A stretch of 64,000 bases of DNA, from assembly GCA_023101725.1 (NCBI GenBank), contig JALJCO010008739.1, positions 124,001-188,000 of the forward strand, written 5' to 3'. The notes below the pieces were generated by a model. It searched no databases. It was not told where the DNA came from and was given only the letters and a program-made list of their open reading frames with translations. This document shows, piece by piece, positions 47,222-60,551 of the stretch. This stretch comes from Atherinomorus stipes. Its lineage: Eukaryota; Chordata; Actinopteri; Atheriniformes; Atherinidae. Position numbers and translations under genes: made by a program. Each line of letters begins with the position of its first letter. Position 1 is the stretch's first letter.

Positions 47222-48366
47222 GGGTTTCCATATTGAGTCCATTACTGTCTATGGATCACCGCGAGCCTACGTCACAACCCGGAACTCATGTGACCGCGAA
47301 GCTGGTCCTGGTGAAAATATGCTTCGTATTTGAACGGCGTCTGATGGACTATGAGCCTCAAAAACTGCTTTTGCACTCTTTTTAATTTTTTTTCTCCGCC
47401 GGTCTGTCTTTGAAATATTATAGAAATGACGTCCAGTTATACTGAAATTCTTACTGCCGACGCTAGAAGAAGATACGAAGCTAAACTAGTATCTGTTGGA
47501 CTAAGTGATGCCCATCTTCTGCTGCTACAGCCTGGTTAGACGAACCTACCTGTACATAACAGCCTGATGATCAGTTTCCCGATCTCATGATGTATTTGGT
47601 TTCATCAGGTAAGCCCCGTGTTCAAGCCATTTATTTTTTATAGAATATAAATTTTCCCCGGATTTTTAAGAAATGGTGGTATTTCTTTGATGTACTTCTC
47701 AGGAGTTTACTCTCATTGATAAAGCTATAAATTACCGGCAGTCTTATCGGTATGTAACTGGTTATGACTGTGCATGTTTATAATGCTGCAAATGCCTTTC
47801 TGCCGCTTTTTATGCTTTTATTCTTATGTGGGAACATTGATGGCAGTAATCTGGATGAACGTAATCGTTAACAGTCCTGAGGAGACGGAACAGCGGGCGG
47901 CGCTGTGATTCTGTACATCCACTGATTTAATGGTGTTTTCTATCATCTGTACAAAAACAACTACAGGGTTTAAAAAGTAAGACCACATTATATGCTTTTT
48001 TTTTATCAGTCACAAAGTGATCGGAACATATTGTTAGATGTTTCCATGGTTTCCAGCGTAAACTGTCAGCATTTATGGGCTTGATAGCAGCTAGCCACTT
48101 AGCATGTTGTTCGGGACTTTTTCTGTTGTTTTGGGAACTGGAAAAACATATTCTCTTGTCCGTGTGATAGATATGTTTATGGCAGCCATACACAGTGGGA
48201 CTTCTCGGTATTTCCAAAGTAGAATAAACGAAGATTGACGAGTAATGAAGCAGTTAATTCAGTGGTTCCCTATGCAACGAAGCGATGTTTTCACCTGTTA
48301 CCTAACCGGATGTGACGAATTTGGCGAAAATTCCCGGATGTTCGCGGTGATCCATATGAGAAACAC
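47222..48366. mobile_element. DNA transposon relic with THAP-like fragment (ISL2EU-like?)
   Basis: The ends carry GTTTCCATAT...GGATCACCGCGA and its inverse TCGCGGTGATCCATAT. Two coding remnants point inward from opposite sides. The + strand near 47427 has SYTEILTADARRRYEAKLVS and further on, frame-shifted, DLMMYLVSS. The minus strand near 47950-48217 has a THAP-type zinc finger end. Both are combined in ISL2EU-type elements as I recall them. The central enzyme region is lost. Confidence 0.55.
47985..48217 (-). pseudogene. THAP zinc-finger remnant of a transposon
   Basis: The minus strand reads MEIPRSPTVYGCHKHIYHTD and later KSPEQHAKWLAAIKP, KPWKHLTICSDHF. KWLAAIK plus C-x2-H in ICSDHF is the second half of a C2CH THAP DNA-binding domain. 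The first cysteine pair is damaged. It is within the element at 47222-48366. Confidence 0.6.
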
Positions 48367-48369
48367 TGT

Positions 48370-51300
48370 TCGGATAAGTACATCTTCAGTTATCCTACAT
48401 GCAGGTCACTAGCACTACAGTAATACACTACGTATATGAACTTGAAAATATATTTAACCCAAATAACTGTGTTTTGTGAGAATAACTGAGGTACAAGTAA
48501 GAGAACTATGGAACCATAAAATAATGTGTCCTTCCTTTTGTATCACAGTAATCAGTTCAATAAAAACAGAACAAATATGTATATTACTACTTTCACTTTT
48601 AGCCAGTTTGCTCAGGGGATTATTAACAGATGAAAATGTATATCTATTATAATAATTCCAATCAAAGGTGTGTTTATTTAGTCATACTTTTGATGATTAT
48701 TTGGTATTGATGTTGATGTATTTATAACTTTAACTGCCTGGTAACTGATTGATTGATTTATTTCATTGTATAAAGCATCTCTCAGAAATCCTGCAGTTCA
48801 TGTATAGAGTTAGTGGGAGTTGGCTGTGCAGTGCTGAATTTTAAAATCAGAGGTGTGAACTTCCCGGTGCCGCTGTCCCACTGAAAAACATCAAATGGAT
48901 GATGATGTTTGAGGGCCGCGATGAAGATCTCAGAGGTCACCAACTACCTTCATTTTGCTTGGTCTCTCCCTGTTCATGGCATTGCTATAGCAACCAGCAA
49001 TTTCTCTCTTTGCTGTGTCTCCACGGTTACCGACCTGCTCTCATTCATAAGCGTTGCTAGGGAAACGTAGCTCTGGCTCATTGATGGAATCTCGGCATTG
49101 CCGCAGCAACGGGGATAGGAAGTGGGTCTCCTGGTGATTGATTTTTTAACCCCTCCAAACCCCCACATCTCCCGCCCACACACACACACACGTACACACT
49201 CTTACCAAGCCCCCGTTTTACCAGCAGCTCCTGTGCGTTTCCGGTACATGCTGAAAAACCTATGTTATGAACAAACATATGAAAGTGCAGTGTGATGATG
49301 ACACAGAAACACAGATGCACACATATCAGGTTTACATGTATGTGTGATCAGATGACAGTGATGGATGCAGTGAGGCCCAGGCAGCATGGATGACCTACTT
49401 TCTCTGGTGAACACTGACATTTTTGTGTTTCACAGCATCTACAAAGACATCACACATTCACACCAAAACATCAAAAATGTGACGTGACCCATACATTCAG
49501 TTGCTCTGGCGTTTCTTACCTACTTACATTGCACAATAAATGTACTGATTGATTGATTGATTGTTTATTTAAATGTAAACACTTTGGTTGGTGTCCAGCC
49601 TTCATGGGCTTATCAGACACTATCAAGTAACGTGCAATAGCCACGTGGCAAAAATCATAACAAAGTACAGTGTAGCATAACCTATGAAAATTTGGACACA
49701 TGCAGAAAGAATAGTTATCAGGGATACAGAATACTTTGCTGCGGATACCAGGCCTTTTCCACTAATTTTGCCAGCGCAAAAATAGTGTTTTCAAACAGCC
49801 AGCACAGAATCTCCGCTTCATGTTTCCAAAACTAAATCAGGATTTTTCACAAAGAAAATTCCTTAAATCACAGGATAAAGGACAGCTGAAAAAAGAAAAA
49901 AAGAAATTCTTCTTCACAGCCTGGAGTAGCACTGAGCGATATGGTCTAAAAAATAAAATTTCAGATTCTTTTCTTTTTAGTTCGATTCACGATTTTTTTC
50001 CAACCCGCCCCCCTTACTCATTAAGGAAAGCGATAAGTACAAATGGAGGAAAAAATTCAAACAAATTTTGCTTTTAATTATTCAAAAACAAGACAAATGT
50101 AACTAACATTTTTGGGATGAATGATAAATAAATGAACACCCGCTTGGAATCAAAGTCCCAGCTGTGTTTTAAGTCACAATTTGTACTCCCACCAGTAGCC
50201 ATGTTGTCGCTTGCTGCTGCTGTTTCGTGTGTGCTATGATGTTGTTGTCGCTTGCCATACTGCAATATGAAACGAATGCTATGGAAGCTCTGGGGAGCCA
50301 AAAATGCACCATTGCACAAAAATTCAATTCACAAATTTTTTAAATCCCCCACAACAAAAAGTGGGAGTTAATTTTTTCAATCAATTTTTTGCCCAGGCCT
50401 AATCTTGAGATCACAACCTTCACACAGACACAAGAGTTCAAATGTGCTTTAAATTGACCCACTTCTACTGCCAGAGGTAAGGTACTGGTTAGAGAGATCT
50501 CTGCCTTCTCTTTAAATTAAACAAAATATAAAGTCTGTTACATAACCATTTTTAAACTGAACATAATTTCTACGCTTTGGCTTCTTCCATATATCCTGTC
50601 TCCATTAAGCTTCACATTTCATGAGTAATCTTTGCCTGACAGAATTTACGTATATTACATTGCAAATTATTTATGAGCGTTATATGCACGTCAGAGAAGC
50701 TGACAATACTATTGCAACTTCTCTAAACCTGTACTAAAGCACTTGTGAACATGTAATTAAATTTTTTAAAACATTTTTTAAATGTTAAATTTTTTTTTTA
50801 CAGATATACCTAATTTTGGCCAGTTGATATTCATTTTAAACTTTAAAGCACCGAGCTTTCACTGTAAAAAAAAAAAAAAAGAGAAAAAAAAAAGCATATT
50901 TTACGGTAAACTACTGGCGGTTGCCAGACTTTTACTGTAAAAAATATGGTGACCATGTATAAGACATTACTGTATGGCTTTATATAACTGTGATTTACAA
51001 GGTTAAGAGTTGGACAATATCAGCTATCAGATATCGGTAAAAAATCCATCCCTAGTAAATATGCTACGATTTTCATATGATCTGATTAGTCGACTAATTG
51101 CCAAAATAATCGTTTTTTGGCAGCCATTACATGTACATAATATATAAAAACATTATTTGACTGTTTTGAAAACAATAGGATCAGTTGGAATATCGCTGTA
51201 CTGTTAGGAATGTTCGATATAATCGGCCCCCTACATCGGCCTTAAAACTAAGTATCGGACATCGGCCACCCAATCAATATTTAACCGATCAGCCCACAGT

Positions 51301-51370
51301 TTATAAAACAAACAAACAAAAAACTTTTTCTTCAAAAACTTGTTTTTGACAGATTTTAAAACTTGTAAAG
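48370..51370. other. Presumed intron, part 3
   Basis: It holds short microsatellites (CA near 49178-49190, GATT near 49551-49562) and poly-A near 50864-50893. No gene is recognised. Confidence 0.6.
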
Positions 51371-51373
51371 ACT

Positions 51374-51788
51374 AGGGGTGGGAAAAAAATATTGATACAC
51401 TGAAATATCGCAATATTTTCATATGCTGATATCATACTGACATTTAAAAACGCAGTATCAGTCTATTTTACTAATGAAATCTCACAATATGTTATTATTC
51501 TGTTACAAATTCTTGCGAGAATTCTTGATTTTTTTATTTTCATATGCTGATATTGACATTTAATAATGCAGTATCTTTCTTTTTTAACAAAATTTCACAA
51601 TATTTCAACGTTCGGTTATAAAATCTCATGAGAATTCATGAAATCTCATGAGATTTTGTAACAGATCGATGAAATCTCACGAGATTTTGTAAGTAAAATA
51701 GATCAATATCGCGTTTTTAAGTATAAATTTGATATCGGCATATGAAAATATCACAATATTTCAGTATATTGATTTGTTTCCCACCCCT
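51374..51788. repeat. Long imperfect palindrome
   Basis: The left arm (TAGGGGTGGGAAAAAAATAT, then ATATTTTCATATGCTGATAT) is inverted at 51720-51788, which ends in TTTCCCACCCCTA. A second inner pair repeats GAAATCTCA.GAGATTTTGTAA words. The total is about 415 bp. It is probably a fold-back DNA element; no coding part is seen. Confidence 0.7.
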
Positions 51789-51789
51789 A

Positions 51790-53880
51790 TTTTTTTAAGT
51801 GTCGGAAATGGATAACAAAACTGCTATTTGGAATGACTGCTTTTTTTTTTTTCAGCTTTAATATCAATATCGGTTATCGGCCACATGAGTTTTGAAATAT
51901 CGGCATTGCGGATATCGGCCAAAATTCCAATATCATGCACCCCTATGTACTGTACATACAAATATATCCAGTTTTCTTCAAGGGTTTTGGATGTTGGGGT
52001 AACACACCTGGAGGCTAAAACTACAAGGATTTGACCCATTTGGTCATAGAAAATTCATGTTTCTTAGATTTAAATTTGCTGTTATATGTGTTGGTACTGT
52101 ATGTTTCATGACTTTAACATGTCATCTTCTACAAACTTCCCGTATGTGTCTGTGCAGCGGCCATGTCGGTCCTAATACTGTGCTGGGTGAGGCATGTTGT
52201 CAGTGTGAGTGTAATTGGCAAAAATAATACAAACACACACTGACAACATGTAAGAGACTGGGAAAAGTTCCAGGCAGTGACAAGTGTATGAGCTGTATGT
52301 GCCGCACTTGTGCGTGTGTGCGTGTGTGTGTACGCATGCCTGTGCACATGGTCTATGTGTGTATGGTGTGGAAATAGTGTGGGAGTGCCATGTGTCATCA
52401 CAGTGTGAACTCCTGTCCCCTCAGTGTCTCCCACAGAGGCCTCAACCCTTACCCGCTCGACTTACACACACTTACACACACATGCATGACGAGTAATACT
52501 TGGACCACACGTGATGGAAATAACACACACAGTTAAGCAATCTGAACAGTATGCTTGAGCAATGTGCAAGCAATAAACAAATGGCATCATGCATAAGAAA
52601 CGTGTCACAATCATCACGGTTATTTCATTTGATACAAAAACGGCAGCAAACTGAAATCAACTGCTTTCTACTGATATCTAATGTGATGACCTTTTGTCTC
52701 TTGCAAAGCAGTCTCCTGGTTACACTTGCTCACAGTTACTCCACATACAAATAAAAGTATCTCTAGCAACTTGGTTTACTTTGTTCATTTTAAGCTAATG
52801 CATTTTTCTGTCTTAATGTAAAGCCAGATGTCACCATCCCGGCTCTATAGGAGGCTAAACTATCTGTTGTAGGTCTCCTTTTGTGTCATTGTGTGAATTA
52901 CAGTAAATGTATCTGTTATTGTACAATGTCATACTATACTGACTTTTCCTCTGGCTGCTTTTTTAAGTTAAGAACTGTTAATGTTTTGTCAAGCACACGG
53001 CAGACATTAACAAAAAAGAAGGAAAACATGAACATGTCCCTCTTGAAACACTGATTTTTAAGGTCTAAAAGTTACGTTGTGTGTCTTTAACAAGTTGCTA
53101 TCAAGTTCTTAATAAGCCTGTTAATGGGCCTTTAATTTCAGCCTGGTGTGTTGGACCAGGAAAACATTTAAACCAGTGATTCTTAACCATGCGGCCGCAG
53201 CCTAAGCTCGGCCTCGAGCGCCACCTAGAGGGCCGCGAAAAAACTGTCCTTCTCCACGTGTGGGCCACAAGGACCGTATATTTTTACTGTTATTTATGGC
53301 TGGATGAGTTGCAATGTAGCTTCCTGCCACCTGGTGGCGGTAATTTGTCAGAGTTCAACAAAAAAGCAGAAGACGACACTCAGCTAGCCGCTAGCCTGTA
53401 GCAAATGTTGTAAAGAATTATCAAAACTAAATAATGAAGACAAATAAGGTCCCAAATCGCCCCTAAAAAGGCAAAATTCCAATCCAATTTATTAAATACT
53501 GATTAGGGAGTGAAGGTAACAAATCAGAGCTGAGAAGTCTGGATGGAGCACCAGCTAACGCTAATGTTAATGGTAATGCAGACGTTATTGCTAACGCAAA
53601 CAGGAGCCCTGAAGCCTGAATCTACAAGCGTTATCTACAGTAAAAAGCAAACATCTAACACTTGTTGGAAAGAATGAGTTTTTCAGAAAAAAAAGAATAT
53701 TAGCTATTGATGCAGAAAATGTCTGTTATATGTCAGGAAGTTCTTTAAATTCAAAGAAAAGTTTAAATAAATAAATAAATCGTTCAATGAAATTTTGTGT
53801 TTAATGGTCTGTCTAAACAAATAAAATACAGGTTTTTACAGATCATTTAAATTGAGACTTATTTATTTTCATTGTGGTCT
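51790..53880. other. Presumed intron, part 4
   Basis: It includes TG/CA-rich patches at 52308-52370. No gene is recognised. Confidence 0.55.
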
Positions 53881-54203
<323 letters not shown>

Positions 54204-54507
54204 ACTACGCTATTTTATCTCTTTTTTTTAAATCAGTTTCCATCAGTTTTTTCTGTTGTCCCTCTTTTTGGTAAACTGTTGTAGATTTTGTGTTTATCAC
54301 CTGATTCTAATTTGTTCTTGTAGGAGTCTGACTTTATTCCATGAATTATACATGTGATATACTGTAAATCTGTTTGTGATGATCTCATAAGATATTTTTA
54401 TATCATGTTATTCATGTTTATCATGACACATTTTACTCAGTTAAGTCAGTTAAAGGAAGGTGGATTTGGTTTAGTTATTAAATGAATAAACCAAAAATGA
54501 GATCCAT

Positions 54508-55457
54508 TAGGGATGGGCACAATTAATCGATGATCGATAAATGATTGCTAAGAAATTTTTCGATCATGTAATTTTTTTTCAACATCCGACAGTGTTATAA
54601 AACAGAGTTCAGTCATGTATTGTACGTCTTGGAGCTCTGTAATAAATGTCACTATGTGGCGGTGATAAAACATCCTACCAGCGGGGGGCAATGTAGCCTA
54701 AAGAGAGCAGAGAAAGACGCCTGCGAGCTGCCGTCTTCCCCGTCACAGCAGCTGAAAGAAGACTCGTCTAAACCAACATGAAGCGAGCACGGCGAAGTCT
54801 GAACCGCTGTGACGTTGGTTTCAAGTTAGATATCAGACGTGAGCAAGACGCTGCTGACTCCGCGGATTGCGAAGAGCCAATATCCAACTTGAAACCAACT
54901 TCACCGCGGTGAAGTCTGGTGTGGGACCAGTTTGCGTTAGAAAATGACTCCTCACATTGTAAATACTGTTTTATAAAAACAACTTGACAACAACTCCCAT
55001 GACGTACCGCTGGCACACAAAATTACGGAGGGAATCTGGGCAACATATCCATGAAAACCATTTTACAGAAGTGTCGTCAATGGAAAAGGTTCCCCAGATT
55101 TGATGAAATTGCCCGAACCAGTCCCTTGGCTTCCTTCACAGCGCATCATTACCAGGCTCATTGAAACACGAGACGCGGGAGCTGCTAAACAAGTTAGCAA
55201 CAGCAGCTAGCGTTGCCATAACAACAGAGGGCAAACTCATCATCACGTGCCACCACTGCTGACCTGCTCGCAGAGATGATGATTGAGGCCGTAGAGTAGT
55301 GGGGAGTTGAAATAAATATGTATTTGAGAAAAAAAAACAGTCTGCCTGTGGTATGTGTAATAATTTTTTAACATGCATTTCTTAATGAGTAATTGATAAT
55401 TGACTGTTAATTCTTCCGATGATTGATCAAAAAGATGATCGCTAATGCCCATCCCTA
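54508..55457 (+). mobile_element. hAT-class element remnant with BED-type finger
   Basis: The ends TAGGGATGGGCA and TGCCCATCCCTA are perfect 12-base inverted repeats. The 8-bp flanks AGATCCAT (54500-54507) and CGATCCAT (55458-55465) match at seven positions, the duplication size of hAT elements. The + strand near 54910-54970 reads SLVWDQFALENDSSHCKYCF, the opening of a BED zinc finger. The transposase catalytic part is gone. Confidence 0.82.
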
Positions 55458-55655
55458 CGATCCATATAGTGTTATGAATGAACCCTGGACCAGTTTGGAC
55501 TGAAAAAGGCTGAGAATCCCTGATTTAAGGTACAGGCACAGATTCAAGAGAGATTTTTTTGTGAAATTTTGTACCTTCTCCAACTCTCCTATGACAGCTT
55601 AACTTAAAAAAAAACTAAACTAAACAACAACAACAAAAAAAAAAACCTGGAACAT

Positions 55656-55800
55656 ACAGTACCGGTCAAAAGTTTGGTCAAAGTTTCCGAATCTAAGGTC
55701 ATTCTTTTTATTTCAGGAACACAATGAGGGATGAAGCTTTAGAGGAGCAATTCCACAAACACGTTTCCTGATCTTCTTTTAAGGTACATTCAGCTTTGTG
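55656..55800 (+). mobile_element. Tc1-type terminal fragment
   Basis: ACAGTACCGGTCAAAAGTTT is a Tc1-type fish terminal repeat that I recognise; the following TTCTTTTTATTTCAGG fits its subterminal region. The other end was not found, so it is a solo or truncated copy. Confidence 0.55.
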
Positions 55801-56206
55801 TCTCATCAGTGTGTCAGCAGATGTTTACAGTAAAAATGTCCAAGTCTCCACTGTTTTAGTTTAGAAATGCGTTTTCTAACAGAGTGGGTGAAACAAATGT
55901 GGATTAACAGTCCAATCAAAATTACAATTGATTGTTTAGTCTGAATCGTTACTGTAAATTGAGGAAAAACAGAAATCATTTGAGCAAACTGAAATCAAAT
56001 TTGACATGAGAGGTTTAAGTCGTGATGAAAACAGCAGTATAACAAAACTGCAGGTGACATTCACATTCTCTATGATATACAAGTGCAGCTGTTTACCTTT
56101 TGCCCCATAAATGTTTGTGGAACACCGGGGATACGGTTCGCAATAAACCCTGCTCAGATAAATTTAAGAGAAGAAAATAGTGGTGTTCTCTAAACCTCTT
56201 GTACCA

Positions 56207-56208
<2 letters not shown>

Positions 56209-56240
<32 letters not shown>
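56209..56240. repeat. (TC)n microsatellite
   Basis: About 16 TC units lie at the start of a pyrimidine-rich zone that extends with breaks to about 56780. Confidence 0.9.
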
Positions 56241-56241
<1 letters not shown>

Positions 56242-59200
56242 GTGGATACGGGACATTAAGCTGCATTCTACAACTGTTATGTCAGTCCTCTGCTACCAAG
56301 TCCCAATTACTTTTTCTATGGTAGAGTCCATTTGATGGGTGCAGAGGGGGGTCAGAGTGATCCACACCACCGGTCCTATCACCACGAGTCTTCTCTGTGT
56401 TATGACACCAAGCCCCTTTCTAACAAAACCGCTTGCTTTTCTGTGTCCATCACAACATCTTTTTATCTTTCATGCCATCTCACTTTTTTTTTTTGCTCTC
56501 TTTCCATCTCCTGCTTACTGAGGCTTTCAGTAGCAGAAGCAAACGAAAAGCACTCTCTCATCCTGACCGCATTCTCCATCCTCATCCTCCCTTCCTCTTC
56601 CTTTCTCTCTGTTCATTTTCTCGCCTTGGCGTTCTTGCTGATCTCAGCAGAGTGTGAACACTCAGCTGATGGACTCTCTCTCCTTCTCTGCTTCCACCCC
56701 CATCCAAAAACAGACCTACCATCTTCGCTCCATTCCCCTCATTTATTCCTTTATCTATCGTTTACTTTTTCCTGTATGATCTGGTAGAAGGAAGATAAGG
56801 AGAAATGAAGGTGGCCTTAAAAAGGAATTGCCTCGTGTCTTCTCTCTAGTAGACATCTTTTCTCTATCCATACTCATGCCTGTCCTTTAATCAGACATGT
56901 TTTAATAACCTTTGTTTATCCAGGGTAAGCGAGCTGAGGAGGCCTTGACTGACTCGTGAAGCATTTAAGAACTTAACTTTATCCACAGGAGAACTATGAT
57001 GATTCATTTTACAAAACTGTTGATGACTTAGCAGATTTGTCATCAGATTTAGATACTTTTCACTCTTTTTTTCCCCACCAAAAGGTAAAAAGCAATAAAT
57101 CCATAGCTACTTCACAGAGAGGAGAGTTGCAAATATTACTGTATAAGGAGCGGTTTTCCGCTGTGTGTGAGCTGTGCAGCTCAGTGAGTGAGAAGCAGCA
57201 GGCTTTGCAGCCGCAGTGCTAACAGCAGAGAGGAAAATGGTGCAGCAGCCACACGGCAGCTGACAGATGCCCCTTACTTACGTTCTAGCCATTCTGCCAT
57301 TTCTAAATTTCATATGGAGATATCATTTATCATGTAAACAACGCCATAAATACGAGTTTTGTTGGAATTTTGGTTTCGTCAGATGATATTTTTACACTGA
57401 GAGCAGAAACAGACCAAAATCTAAGAATAAGAGGACTTTTGTAGGAATTTTGATACTATGGCCCCTTTAAGAAAGCCGGCAGTGGATGCCACACGGGACG
57501 TTTTTGTTCTCTCAAACCTGCCGTAGTTTCTTGTAACATGGCATTCCTGCACTGGAGCTTCGTGTTTTTGTCATCTTTTGCATGTTTTGCATGTTTTCTG
57601 TACAATCTATAGCTATAAATGATCAGTGACGTTTATTTGATGTAAGTGTAAAGTGATAAACGTTTGAAGAAATGTTGTTTGTGTTAAACGTTATGACAAC
57701 AGTAGCGATGCTAATTGTGTTAGCCTGTCTATGGGTTTTTCAATATTAAGTTAGCATTCATGCTAATTGACAAACGTGTGTGCAATTAATGGGAAACTCA
57801 GCACAGTTTTTCATGGACACAAAGTAATATTTGTCCATATGTAAATGAGAATCTAACTCATTTAAGTTAAACAATTAAACAATGTATTATTCAATAATTC
57901 ATTTAATAATTTATTCATTAATGTGTACATTTGTATGTTTGTATTTCAGTTTCACAGTAATAATAAAAAATTGTATTTGTAAAGCACTTTTTCATAAAAC
58001 TCAAAGCTGCTGATCATGTTAAGAAATACAAGAACAGTTAAAATATAAAAGAGGTTACAAGAACAGTACTTCTCATATACGTCCAAAATATCTACTGGGC
58101 GTTTATTGAGAAACCTGTTATCTACATGGTAAAAAAAAAAAAAGTCACATGAAGTTTCAGTTGCAGTAAAGCAGAATATCTGTGTTTAATAAAATCAGAA
58201 TAAAAGTAGTTTTTGTCTGTTTTATGGGTCGGCTGTGCTCATGTCGCTGAGCTCCATGTAATCGTCTGAAGTCACGTGACTCCACCCATCCAGTCCGTAA
58301 CGACTTATCGTCCATTCATCATTACCGAGGTGAACTGCTCAATATATCGTGATAATGATTTTTGGCCATTATCACCCAGCCCTACTACTTTGTTTTACTA
58401 TTTTACAGTCGCATGAATTTGTGTACTTTTATGCTATTCCAGCTCAGCTGTGGTAATATTGTGTTCAAAAGCACTTTATTTGTATTTGATTGTCACATCT
58501 ATTCAGTTGGGTTTCCCCAAAGTGAGAAATATTTATGTTCAAATGGACGATTGTAAATAGTTTTATCATGATTTCCAAGTGGCAAAGAAACCTGTCAAAG
58601 TTTACTAAATGGGACATGGATGAATTAAATTTAATTGATTTTGACTCATTTTGTTGTTTTAGTCATCTGATGTATGCACATGCACAACTTTTATTTCAAA
58701 TTTTTCTGAAGTACCTAAAATATTAAAATATATCGCAGTGTCACAATATTGCAATATTGTATCGTATCGTGACCCATGTAAGGTGATACGTATCGCATCG
58801 TGAAGTCTTTGCCAATATCCACCCATATATCATGTAGTTACATTTAGCAACCCTGTTAGCAGACGTCAGGGACAGTTGGCAACACATTTTAGTGCAGTTA
58901 TGTGGAAAATGTGATTTTCAGGGATCAGCAAATACTATTTGTCCAGAACTCTAGATTTTATTTTATTTTTTCCTAAAAGTGGTTGCGCTTAGAAAATAAA
59001 ACAAAAACCAGTCTCCAACAGCAAGACATGAATGAACTTCTAGTCTCGTTAGTCCCAGATTTTCCCAGTTATCAGTCTCAATATCAGATAGAGGGGCCAC
59101 AATCTTTCTCTACATTTCTTTCCACTCCTCTGTTAAGTATGTTTCCTCTCTCCAGCTTGTCAGCGTCACTTTTTCCTGTGTCTCTAATCTTCCTTCAGTT

Positions 59201-59718
59201 TTTCCATTCACCTCTCTCTCCCTAATTTTTTTCTCCCTGCCGGACCAGCTGATTGGCCCACCTGTCCAACTGTCTCCTACCAGCATGGCTCCTGGACTTC
59301 ACAAGGACACGGCGTCTGGACTTCTCTGTCCTTACTGTGCACTTCCTCTCTCTGTGTGTTGGATAGGTTTTTGTGTGCATGTAATCTCATGCCACTTGCT
59401 AAAAGTTGAACGTGTGTGCAGTGGTAGGCTGCTATTTGCCAACATAGAATGGTAGGTCAATTATTCTAAAGAAGGACATTGGAATAAAAATCAGGATGTT
59501 TTGAAATACACAAAGGAATCTTGGTAAAGAAACCATCTTAATTGTATAATACGGCCTACATGGCAGCTTCAATATTTTTTTCAGGGTGTTTAATCTCTCC
59601 ATTAAGTTATATCTAAAAAGTAACTTTTTTTTTTAGTTTAATGTACTGTAACTTGTGCTTTTTACAGGAATCTGTAAATATGTAGGGCCAAATCACAATG
59701 TTAATCATTTTACAATGA
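56241..59718. other. Presumed intron, part 5
   Basis: A pyrimidine-rich zone (56450-56770) gives long open frames on the + strand by composition only. A repeat with TATTTGTAAAGCACTTTT is near 57974. No gene is recognised. Confidence 0.55.
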
Positions 59719-59726
59719 CCTTTAGG

Positions 59727-60520
59727 TAGGGTTGTCACAATACTAAAATTTCATTCTCTATACCGTTACTAAACATGGTGGTTGATACTCGATACTATTT
59801 TCGGTACTGAAGGGAAAAAAATAAATCAATAAAAATAAAATCACAATCCAAACAACACAACAAAAATATATGAATATATATAAGAAAAAGACCTTAAAAA
59901 TGGAAAATAAATTATTATTATTATTATTTAACATGTCCTGTCCAGCATCATAGCAGCAGAATGGGGATCTTACTGCTGTGTTGTGCCAGGCAGATTTGCT
60001 TTAAATCCTTTTTAAGATCTAGTTTGTGCAGAGATGCAGTCTCCAACTGCTCACTGTGGTTCAGAAGAGACGAGTTAAAAACTTCAACCACCAGTTAGTG
60101 TACGTATTTACGTGTCCTTTTCTTCACAAAACTTGAGACCAAATCAAGTAAACAATAGAACAGACAAACTAGTTGGGGTGCAGCTGCGTGAGATGCAGCA
60201 GCAGCACGAAACTTGCGCTTCTACGCGGGGGCGGGGTCTGCGGTAGCAGCTGTGGATCATTGAGAAAAGTAAACGATACACGTTTTCACGTCAGTCTGCT
60301 CGAGTCTCCAGTAACACTGGCTTTATCGCTGGTCACTTGCTGAAACAAAAAAAGTTAACAGAGAGGCTGTTTAATATGGCAGAGGCGGCTGATGCTTTCC
60401 GAGACTCAGCAGACGCCGAAGTGGCATTTAAATATTGATACCCGTGCTAATTAATATCTAACTAGATACTAATTTTTAGAATTGATTAGTATCTGAGAAT
60501 CGATTTTTTTGACAACACTA
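59727..60520. mobile_element. hAT-like short element
   Basis: The ends TAGGGTTGTCA and TGACAACACTA are inverted repeats with one mismatch. The 8-bp flanks CCTTTAGG and CCTTGGGG agree at six positions. The interior includes GATACTCGATACTATTTTCG near the left and ATTGATTAGTATCTGAGAAT near the right, themselves partly inverted. No coding part is seen. Confidence 0.68.
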
Positions 60521-60551
60521 CCTTGGGGTTTGATATGGTCTTATAATCTTA

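Noticed and set aside
49205..49252. Apparent 48-base exon with ag and gtaagag borders on the minus strand
   Set aside because: It does not match any cacna1a segment, and it would sit out of order upstream of domain I S4. Chance splice-like sites are common at this length.
56332..56787. 151-codon open frame rich in Ser, Leu and His
   Set aside because: It follows from pyrimidine-rich sequence next to a TC microsatellite; no family resemblance and no splice context.
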